Positions 1 through 7,500 of a stretch of 21,829 bases of DNA are shown here, piece by piece. The notes under the pieces were generated by a model. The model saw nothing but the letters and a program-made list of their open reading frames with translations. It did not search any database and was not told the DNA's origin. Numbering within the stretch: the stretch's first letter is position 1; every line of letters begins with the position of its first letter. Location: positions 1-21,829 of the forward strand of contig CAZLKT010000017.1 in NCBI GenBank assembly GCA_964560205.1. Direction: 5' to 3'. The stretch comes from CAZLKT01 sp964560205. Its GTDB lineage: Bacteria > Pseudomonadota > Alphaproteobacteria > Holosporales > Holosporaceae. The position numbers were made by a program, and so were the translations under genes.

Positions 1-616
1 GTGAATAAAACTCCACCACAGAGCTGACCTGCATATGCACAGGATACGGAATCTTCTGAGGATCTGGTCTATACAAAAACGTTCCAGAAAATGTACTCCC
101 CTTATATTCTATATACTCCGGAATGTTTCGCTCTGTGGACTCCATGGAACTGAGCACCTTAACATTGGTACGCATTTTTTCACACAAAGTCACGACATCT
201 CCATCCTTCAAGCGATAAGAAGCAATATTCACACGCCGTCCATTCACGAGGATATGTCCATGGCTCACCCTCTGCCTCGCCTCAAAAACAGACGATGCAA
301 ACTTCAAACGATAAACCACTGCATCCAACCTACGCTCCAAAAGATCTAAGAAGTTTTCCCCTGTGTCACCACGACGGCGGGAGGCCTCTTTGTAAATATT
401 CCGAAACTGGCGTTCCCCTATATTACCATAATACCCCTTCAGCTTTTGCTTTTCAGCCATCTGCTGACCATACTGGGTCTTGCGCCGAACCATTCCCTTG
501 GTCCCATGCTGTCCTGGAGCATATGCCCTCTTGTGCACTGGGCTCTTGCCCTGCCCCCATAACGCCACAAGATGACGCCGTTCTATCTTATGCTTTGCCT
601 GAATACGCTTTGTCAT
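1..616 (-). CDS. rpsD: 30S ribosomal protein S4 (3' end cut by window edge)
   Basis: Primary 16S rRNA-binding protein that nucleates small-subunit assembly. The minus-strand translation starts MTKRIQAKHKIERRHL. It carries the zinc-free S4 N-domain (GYYGNIGERQFRNIY, then ASRRRGDTGENFLDLLERR) and the S4 RNA-binding domain around residues 93-155 (RLDAVVYRLKFA, then RQRVSHGHILVNGRRVNI). The C-terminus reads QVSSVVEFYS where the window ends. 205 codons are visible and alphaproteobacterial S4 is about this long, so only about one residue and the stop should be missing. The start is the ATG at 616-614; a GAGGA stretch at 628-632 is a somewhat distant ribosome site (11 bases). Base composition looks richer in G+C than the giant genes upstream. 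Identification is from family knowledge and clear motifs. Confidence 0.97.
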   Translation of the reverse strand, partial: MTKRIQAKHKIERRHLVALWGQGKSPVHKRAYAPGQHGTKGMVRRKTQYGQQMAEKQKLKGYYGNIGERQFRNIYKEASRRRGDTGENFLDLLERRLDAVVYRLKFASSVFEARQRVSHGHILVNGRRVNIASYRLKDGDVVTLCEKMRTNVKVLSSMESTERNIPEYIEYKGSTFSGTFLYRPDPQKIPYPVHMQVSSVVEFYS

Positions 617-674
617 GAATAACGCTTTCCTCAACATGCCTTTCAGCAAATTGTATGGCCTTTTTCTCTCCTTG

Positions 675-863
675 TCAAACCGGGACAGAGAAATTAAACA
701 TGCCCTGGGAGGCATGAGCGGGGACCTGTCTAGCACAGAGAAAAAGAAAAGCACAAACCAGGAAAACCCCTATGGCGCACAACGTGTTTTTTTTCAGCGT
801 CTGCGCAAGAAAATTTTCTCCCAGCCGGATGTGCTCTCTTTGAATATCAAATATTTTGCGCAC
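675..863 (-). CDS. possible small membrane or secreted protein, 62 aa, GTG start
   Basis: A minus-strand reading frame 58 bases upstream of rpsD. It has about 25 charged/polar residues, then the hydrophobic run TLCAIGVFLVCAFLFLCA, then a signal-peptidase-like site (PAHAS) and only about 11 residues before the stop. The hydrophobic run and AHA-type site are the only reason to list it. No Shine-Dalgarno site precedes the GTG and no ATG is available. It could be a leader peptide, the truncated remnant of an exported protein, or chance. I recognise no family. Confidence 0.28.
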   Translation of the reverse strand: MRKIFDIQREHIRLGENFLAQTLKKNTLCAIGVFLVCAFLFLCARQVPAHASQGMFNFSVPV

Positions 864-877
864 AATTTGCTATATTT

Positions 878-907
878 ATTGTAAAAATTATCCGTGTTAA
901 CACACAA
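878..907 (-). promoter_or_regulatory. weak promoter candidate for rpsD leader
   Basis: Read on the minus strand: TTGTGT (-35, 907-902), an 18-base spacer, then TACAAT (-10, 883-878). Half of the -35 matches consensus. A perfect 10-base palindrome GTGTTAACAC (894-903) overlaps the spacer and the -35 element, so an operator is possible. It is placed to transcribe the small ORF and rpsD. Confidence 0.3.
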
Positions 908-1009
908 AGATGATATTTCCATTTCCGAGAATGGCTCATGCAGCAGCACATCCATTCTTCAGGTCCACGATTCCAGCCGCAACTCTGAACGTGTTGTACC
1001 TTATCCACA

Positions 1010-1038
1010 GGGGGAACCTTTGTTATGGTTGTTCCCCC
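1010..1038. repeat. inverted repeat (8-bp stem GGGGGAAC/GTTCCCCC)
   Basis: The arms 1010-1017 and 1031-1038 are perfect complements around a 13-base loop. It lies 89-117 bases past the stop of repeat gene 1. On the minus strand no T-run follows, so it is not a textbook terminator for that gene. On the plus strand a run of seven T follows only after about a dozen bases. It may protect or delimit the 3' end of the gene 1 transcript. Confidence 0.45.
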
Positions 1039-1126
1039 ATACATTTATATTTTTTTCTCTCAGATAAGAACCTCTTCCCATCTACACAATAGCCCCGTTA
1101 TAAATATTCTATTGCATCAACAAAAC

Positions 1127-4100
1127 TCATTCATTTGTCGATGGTTTTTTAATTTTTATTTTTTTATGCTCGTTTGCTCTTCTTGTGTTATAAGCTTTGT
1201 GGGATCTTTCTTGATCCAAGTCAGAGTATTTGTTTGTGGGGGGGTGCTTTTTGATTATCTTCTCTTTTGATGCCGGTTCTTTTTCTGTGGGTTTGTTTAT
1301 GACGGGTTCATCTTTGCTCCAAAGATCTTCCTTATCCTGTGTTTTCAAAAGCTCTTCGAATAATTTATTTTCATTATCAACAGAGTTGCCATCGGTTTGT
1401 TTAGGCAGAATAAACGAGTTCTCGCTCAGTTCATCCCCTTCTTTTTCCTCGAGAATTTCACCATGGATATCTTGTCTCACAGTCTCTGTGGAGAAGTTCA
1501 GGTTTTCTTCATCTTCCTTTTTTTCTACGTCAATTATTTCCATTGATTTGTTCATCACAGATTCAACGTTTTTCAGAGCATGCTCCTCACGCTGTGCTTT
1601 CAAAACGTCTTTGAAGAGCTCATCGTAATTATCAAGAGGGACTTCATCGTCACCGCCTTCCTTAGCCAGCATAGATAGGGTCACACTCTCTTCATCCTCC
1701 ACTTCATCTTCTTCGGAAATTGCTTCTATTTTTTTTGCATCCATTAGTGTAGTTAATCTCTCTTCTATGCGGAGTTTTGCGTGTTCTGGTGAAAGCCCTT
1801 TTTTGGGTATTATCACAGAGTCTACCCTCTCCTGAGACAAAAAGTTTTTAAGGCTTTTAAAGCAAAAAGAGATTTGGCTTTTAAAGCAAAAAGAGATTTG
1901 TGCAATTTGCTCTTCTGTTATGTGCTGTCTCTGCCAAGATTCAAGAAAATCATTTCTGAGAAGAAAACTGAGAGCAGGAGCAGAAAAATGAGGGACATAT
2001 TGAGTATTGATGGATACATTTTGGCCAAGACTCTCTAAGTTTTCTTCTGTGAGGGCTTTTATGTGCTTCTCTGAAAGCCCTGGCATTCTCAAAAATTCTT
2101 TTATTATATCAGGAGGTAAATGAACAAGTTGATCTATGGTGAATTGTGCAATTTGCTCTTCTGTTACGTGCTGTACGTGTTTAGCTTTAAGAACACCATG
2201 TATGAAAAGAAAACTGAGAGCAGAAGAAGAAAAATGAGGGATATGTTGAGTATTGATGGATACATTTTTGTCAAGACTCCCTAAGTTTTCTTCTGTGAGG
2301 GCTTTTATGTGCTCCTCTGAAAACCCTGGCACTCTCAAAAATTCTTTTATTATATCAGGAGGGAAATGAACAAGTTGATCTATGGGGAGTTGTGCAATTT
2401 GCTCTTCTGTTATGTACTGTCTCTGCCAAGATTGAAGAAAACCATTTCTGAGAAGAAAACTGAGAGCAGGAGCAGAAAAATGAGGGACATATTGAGTATT
2501 GATGGATACATTTTGGCCAAGACTCCCTAAGTTTTCTTCTGTGAGGGCTTTTATGTGCTCCTCTGAAAGCCTTGGCACTCTCAAAAATTCTTTTATTATA
2601 TGACGAGGGAAATGAACAAGTTGATCTATGGGGATTTGTGCAATTTTCTCTTCTGTTATGTGCTGTCTCTGCCAAGATTCAAGAACATCCTTTCTGAGAA
2701 GAAAACTGAGAGCAGAAGAAGAAAAATGAGGGATATATTCGTTATCAATGTATTCACCAGAATTAAAAAGAGGAAAAAATCCACTTCTTTTTCCAGAGAT
2801 CTCGGCGAACTTTTCTTCTGTAAGGGCTGTTATTTGCTTCTCTGAAAGCCCTGGCATTCTCAAAAATTCTTTTATTATATGACGAGGTAAATGAATAAGT
2901 TGATCTATGGGAATTTGTGCAATTTGCTCTTCTGTTATGTACTGTCTCTGCCAAGATTCAAGAAAACCCTTTCTGAGAAGAAAAATGAGAGCAGAAGAAG
3001 AAAAATGAGGGATATGTTGAGTATTGATGTATACACTTTGGTTCAGCCTCCCTAAGTTTTCTTCTGTAAAAGCTTTTATTTGCTTCTCTGAAAGCCCTTC
3101 TGGCACTCCCAAAAATTCTTTTATTATATGACGAGGTAAATGAACAAGTTGATCTATGGGGATTTGTGCAATTTTCTCCTTTTGCAGTTCTTGAACATCT
3201 TGTTGACTAAGGTAGCCATTCCACCCACTCTTCCACTCCCCAACACCACTATTAAATTTTGCTACGCCTTCTAGCACATGTATCCTTTCTTTCATGAAAT
3301 CAAGAGAGGATTTTTCATCCTTATAGAGCATGTCTACTTGCGTCCGTAGCTTCTCCATCATATTATTCTCTTTGCATAAAAGCATCATATGACCTAACGT
3401 AAGGCGTTCTGTGTCCTTTTTTGTGAGCATATCAAACATGTGAGGATCTAATGGAAAGGATTTGCTACATAATGAAAGTTTGGATGTGCTCGCTAAAAAT
3501 ATATTAAGCTTTTCTCTTCCCTCTGCACGATGCTTTTCTCTGGTTTTGCTCGACCACCACTTCGCTGCAGCGATTCCCGCTACCATGAGTACGATGATGG
3601 TTATGTAGAACGGAACTTGAGGAAATATGGAAGTTTTAGACAAGGGGTCCTGACGTCTGGAGACCTTCGTAGGAGACGACGTTTTATCAGGAAGGAAAAG
3701 ATTGCCATATACGGGGCGTATTAGTTGTTGTGTCTGCACGCTCAAAGAAGGAGCATTCTCAGAAAGTAAGGAATCTTGAGATGTGGTGACCTCCAAAGAA
3801 GGAGTATTCATAAAAGATGTAAGGTGATCAGATGAACTGGATGATAGTTGTGTCGGCACGTCCGTAGAAGAAAGCTTCAGAGCTCCCGGAACATGGTTCG
3901 TGGAAGGGTAAAAGCTTTTATAGAGAAGCATACCACCACCCATGAGAGATGTAGCGATACTCGTTGGGAGCCAAGATATCACAGGAGGATGTGTTTCCAG
4001 CTTCTTTTTCCTATGTTGAGGAACACCCCTATCTTTTTTTGTGGTGATGGTTTTTTGTTTCTGTATTTTTGTCACACGGGTGTTTTGTGATGGGGCAATG

Positions 4101-4225
4101 GTTTGACCCCCCTTTTTCACAGCAACATGAGGTCCTTTCTTAGCCTTTGAAGATACAGCTCTGCCTTCTGCCTGTACGGAAAGGAAGAGTATGAAAAAAA
4201 GGTGTGTTTTATATGTAGGCCTCAT
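1127..4225 (-). CDS. repeat protein 1: exported/membrane-anchored 82-aa-repeat protein, 1,032 aa
   Basis: Function unknown; shortest complete member of the four-gene family. The start is the ATG at 4225, placed 36 bases after the first base of a consensus -10 box; longer in-frame starts would lie upstream of the promoter. Visible domains: signal peptide 1-19 (MRPTYKTHLFFILFLSVQA); Lys/Thr-rich linker 20-80; membrane segment about 83-103; Ser/Thr/Pro-rich linker; second membrane segment about 203-222 (FYITIIVLMVAGIAA) followed by KWW; helical region; five repeats of 82-93 aa at about 349-770; then an acidic stretch and a Lys-rich tail. The acidic part holds a duplicated motif (DNYDELFKDVLKAQ and DNENKLFEELLKTQ). 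Repeat phrases such as HFSSSALSFLLRKG and EEQIAQIPIDQL match pieces of proteins 2-4. No enzyme motif is seen. A helical-solenoid envelope protein is inferred, not shown. Confidence 0.9.
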   Translation of the reverse strand: MRPTYKTHLFFILFLSVQAEGRAVSSKAKKGPHVAVKKGGQTIAPSQNTRVTKIQKQKTITTKKDRGVPQHRKKKLETHPPVISWLPTSIATSLMGGGMLLYKSFYPSTNHVPGALKLSSTDVPTQLSSSSSDHLTSFMNTPSLEVTTSQDSLLSENAPSLSVQTQQLIRPVYGNLFLPDKTSSPTKVSRRQDPLSKTSIFPQVPFYITIIVLMVAGIAAAKWWSSKTREKHRAEGREKLNIFLASTSKLSLCSKSFPLDPHMFDMLTKKDTERLTLGHMMLLCKENNMMEKLRTQVDMLYKDEKSSLDFMKERIHVLEGVAKFNSGVGEWKSGWNGYLSQQDVQELQKEKIAQIPIDQLVHLPRHIIKEFLGVPEGLSEKQIKAFTEENLGRLNQSVYINTQHIPHFSSSALIFLLRKGFLESWQRQYITEEQIAQIPIDQLIHLPRHIIKEFLRMPGLSEKQITALTEEKFAEISGKRSGFFPLFNSGEYIDNEYIPHFSSSALSFLLRKDVLESWQRQHITEEKIAQIPIDQLVHFPRHIIKEFLRVPRLSEEHIKALTEENLGSLGQNVSINTQYVPHFSAPALSFLLRNGFLQSWQRQYITEEQIAQLPIDQLVHFPPDIIKEFLRVPGFSEEHIKALTEENLGSLDKNVSINTQHIPHFSSSALSFLFIHGVLKAKHVQHVTEEQIAQFTIDQLVHLPPDIIKEFLRMPGLSEKHIKALTEENLESLGQNVSINTQYVPHFSAPALSFLLRNDFLESWQRQHITEEQIAQISFCFKSQISFCFKSLKNFLSQERVDSVIIPKKGLSPEHAKLRIEERLTTLMDAKKIEAISEEDEVEDEESVTLSMLAKEGGDDEVPLDNYDELFKDVLKAQREEHALKNVESVMNKSMEIIDVEKKEDEENLNFSTETVRQDIHGEILEEKEGDELSENSFILPKQTDGNSVDNENKLFEELLKTQDKEDLWSKDEPVINKPTEKEPASKEKIIKKHPPTNKYSDLDQERSHKAYNTRRANEHKKIKIKKPSTNE
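1852..1899 (-). repeat. exact 24-bp tandem duplication encoding QISFCFKS twice
   Basis: The 24-base blocks 1852-1875 and 1876-1899 are identical and in frame. They lie just inside the broken sixth repeat unit of protein 1, where IAQI would normally continue PIDQL. This is a microduplication at the array edge. Confidence 0.95.
1916..3181 (-). repeat. five tandem 82-93-aa repeats in repeat protein 1
   Basis: Units, N- to C-terminal: 3181-2933 (83 aa), 2932-2654 (93 aa), 2653-2408, 2407-2162 and 2161-1916 (82 aa each). Each begins EE(Q/K)IAQ and contains IIKEFL, LTEENLGSL, PHFSSSALSFL and ends near QRQ(Y/H)(I/V)T. The 93-aa unit has extra residues around GKRSGFFPLF. DNA as well as protein is highly conserved, so the expansion is probably fairly recent. 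A sixth copy starts (EEQIAQI) and then diverges. Confidence 0.95.
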
Positions 4226-4511
4226 AATATAAAAAATTAAATAAAATTCTAATGAATTATAGCATATTATATTTTTTTTGTCAATAAAAATAGATAAACC
4301 CATGATGGATGTAAGCAGGAGAGGCACTCATATGTGGAAGATGTGTGTCTTCATATCCTAGATAATACAATACTATGGAAACAAACTGACCTTTCGTTTG
4401 CCAGGAGAGTCATAGCACTTTTTTCATCTCCTTTGCACTGATATTTTGTCTTTGCTCCAATGGTTCGTACCACGAAGGAGATGGGCATTGTTCATTTCTA
4501 TTTCTCCATGT
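4226..4511. other. spacer between repeat genes 2 and 1
   Basis: No gene on either strand. It contains the strong promoter of repeat gene 1. I see no convincing hairpin plus T-run after the stop of repeat gene 2 on the minus strand. Confidence 0.6.
4256..4284 (-). promoter_or_regulatory. strong sigma-70-type promoter of repeat gene 1
   Basis: Read on the minus strand: TTGACA (4284-4279), a 17-base spacer that begins with an A tract and ends ATATGC, then TATAAT (4261-4256). Both hexamers and the spacing are perfect consensus. Transcription should start near 4249, giving a leader of about 25 AT-rich bases with no Shine-Dalgarno site before the ATG at 4225. The same arrangement precedes repeat gene 2. 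Confidence 0.88.
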
Positions 4512-7500
4512 TTACTCCTCCATCTTCTTCATGCCAACCCCCTTCATCTGATGGCCCCCCTCCTTATCACCATCATGTATTTTACCGCCCTTCACGGGAG
4601 GGACTGAGCCTTCAATATGTTTTTGTTCGGTTACTAATGTTTCTAATGTTTTTTTAAGATCATCATTGATAGTTCCATTTTTTTTGGCGAGCTCTACTCT
4701 AGCTTTGAGACTCTCCAATCCATCTGGGCCTTGAAAGAGATACGATACATTTTTTTTGTTGATGTGGCGTAGCTCATCATCTGTGAGCATTGCTCGATAT
4801 GCCTTTAAAAGGACAGGACAAGGTTTATCAGCTAAAATGCTATTATTCAGTTCTCCTTTTTCTAGATATGTAAGGAGTGCCTCTTTTTGAGGAGATTTTT
4901 CACCTGCGTCGAGGAGTTTATTTTTCATAGGGCTGTCTTTGTCCATGAGGTAATACACGATTTCTCTTTCTTGTAATGAACCCTCCATCTCTCTTGTTTT
5001 TTCAACCATATTCATAGTAAATCCATCATTTCTCATGAAATCATTGGCAATGTCTTGAAAAAAATTGAGAACATTCTCTTGCCCAGGAAGATCGCTCTGG
5101 AAAAGCAAATCTTCAAACACACATCTTCTATTATCGTAGATAGCTTTTATGTGGGACACACGGAGTCTTTCCAAAAAGTCTTTAGAGATCTTTTTTTCAA
5201 AGAGATCACTATGAGAAAAGAGGAAGGCCCATTTGCCTTGGCCAACGTTTTCCAGCACTACCTCGGGTACACCATTGCACTCTACAAGAATTTGATACAA
5301 TGACTGAAAGTTCAACAGGGAGACTTGTTGAGGTGACATTTTTATGGTTTTCTCGCCAGATCGTAAATATATCCTTTTTATATCAAAGCGTGTGAGGAAG
5401 GGGATGTATTTATCGTCAATTCCCGAAGCATTTTCGATGAGTTTTTCAATATTTGTTCGTATATCAGTGATTTCTTTTAATTTTTCCTTTACTATAGGAG
5501 GAATAGCAGCAGTATTAAAGTGTTTTTCATAATTCGACATATTTTGGCCCGAGAAGAGAATGGATGCATTTTCCCAGTCGATGCGATGCAGTTGATCATC
5601 TTTCAACATCGTATGGGAATACCTCGTGGGGAACAGAAACGTCGGGAAGTCAAAAGAGGTATCAAATTTTTTTTCCAATATTCTCTTTAGTTTCTCCTCG
5701 TCTTCACTACGTTTTTGTTCGGTTACTAATTTTTCTAGTCTTGTTTTAAGATCATCATTGATAGTTCTATTTTTTTTGGCGAGCTCTACTCTAGCTTCGA
5801 GATCCTTCAATCCCTCTTCGCCTTGAAAGAGATACGATACATTTTCTTTGTTGATGTGGCGTAGGTCATCATCTGTGAGCATTGCTCGATATGCCTTTAA
5901 AAGGACAGGACAAGGTTTCTTAGCTAAAATGCTATTATTCAGTTCTCCTTTTTCTAGATATGTAAGGAGTGCCTCTTTTTGAGGAGATTTTTCACCTGCG
6001 TCGAGGAGTTTATTTTTCATAGGGCTGTCTTTGTCCATGAGGTAATACACGATTTCTCTTTCTTGTAATGAACCCTCCATCTCTCTTGTTTTTTCAACCA
6101 TATTCATAGTAAATCCATCATTTCTCATGAAATCATTGGCAACGTCTTGAAAAAAATTGAGAACATTCTCTTGCCCAGGAAGCTGGCTCTGGGCAAGTAA
6201 ATGGTCAAATAGATATTCTTTATCATTGTCAACAGATTTCATGTCGAGCACACGGCATCTTTTGAAAAAGTCTTTAGGGATCCTTTCAGAGAGATCACTA
6301 TTACAAAAGAGGAAGGCCAATTTGCCTTGGCCAACGTTTTCCAGCATTACATCGGATACATTACCATTGCACTCTACAAAAATTTGGTACAATGACTGAA
6401 AGTTCAACAGGGAGACTTGTTGAGGTGACATTTTCATGTTGCCATTGCCAGATCGTAAATATATCCTTTTTATATCAAAGCGTGTGAGGAAGGGGATGTA
6501 TTTATCGTCAATTCTCGAAATATTTTCGATGAGTTTTTCAATATTTGTTCGTATATCCATGACTTCTTTTAATTTGTTCTTTACTTCAGGAGAAATAGCA
6601 GCATCCCTAAAATATTTTGCAGAACTCGACACATTGTTGTCCGAGAAGAGAATGGATGCATTTTCCCAGTCGATGCGATGCAGTTGATCATCTTCCAATA
6701 TCGTATGGAAATACCTCGTGGGGAACGGAAACGTCGGGAAGTCAAAAGAGGTATCAAATTTTTTGTCCAATATTCCCTCTAGTTCCTCCGAAGTAATCAT
6801 CATACGATCCTTCGATGCTTTTTCTAAGCCCCCTTCTTCCTTGAACCCCACAGGTTTTATCTGCCTCCCCCCTTTGAAATCCGCAGAATTAGCATTGTTC
6901 TGCATTAGGGGCTGTCCCTCGGGTTTTTTTTTTTGGAAGGAACTCTGGGAGAAGTGGTTTTGGTTCGCATTTTTTTTCTTGTCCGCCTCAATGTACGAAT
7001 CTATGAGATTTTTTTCAGAATATGAAAGTGTGTTATAACAAGCTAGAAAGTTTGCATTTTGTTCCGTATTAATCCCATGAGCGATATCCTCAAAAAACTC
7101 CTTTTTAAGGGTGGTGATCTCGTTGAGTTTTCCAGTGAGTTTTCCAATGGAAAACAGATGTTGCAGTTGAGGGACTGAGAGTTTGTTTATATCTTCCTTA
7201 CAAATAGTAGTAAATGCATCAGTCACATTTTGCCACACATCCATTGGAATGGCTTGTATCTGTGATTGTGATAGTCTACCCTTTGAGTATTCAAATGCTG
7301 TACGAAACGCTTTCTTATTTAAAAGTGCGAGTGGTAATCTATGAGTCTGTTCTGCTTCTATTATCCTTTTTATATCAAGCCATGTAAGGTTTTTATAATA
7401 CTCTTGCCAAGCATAAAAGTTACAACCCTTCGATACATGAAATTGCTCTATTTGTTCTCGTATAGGTATCAGTTCTGTAAATTTTTTCCACACAGACACA

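Larger units (their letters stand above)
864..1126. other. non-coding spacer between repeat gene 1 and the rpsD leader
   Basis: No convincing gene or tRNA on either strand. It contains the rpsD promoter candidate, one DnaA-box-like nonamer (TTATCCACA at 1001-1009), and an inverted repeat at 1010-1038. No canonical hairpin-plus-U-run terminator for repeat gene 1 is visible. Confidence 0.6.

Noticed and set aside
1001..1009. DnaA-box-like TTATCCACA suggesting a replication origin
   Set aside because: Only one such nonamer was found, with no cluster, no nearby AT-rich unwinding element and no dnaA/hemE-type neighbours.
1916..3181. F-box-like or LRR reading of the IDQLVHLPRHIIKEFL repeat
   Set aside because: The resemblance is limited to a few Leu/Pro positions; the period of 82 aa and the shared phrases fit the family's own helical repeat better.
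4620..6790. Long direct repeats as insertion sequences or a transposon
   Set aside because: The repeats are in frame within one continuous coding sequence, with no terminal inverted repeats and no transposase.
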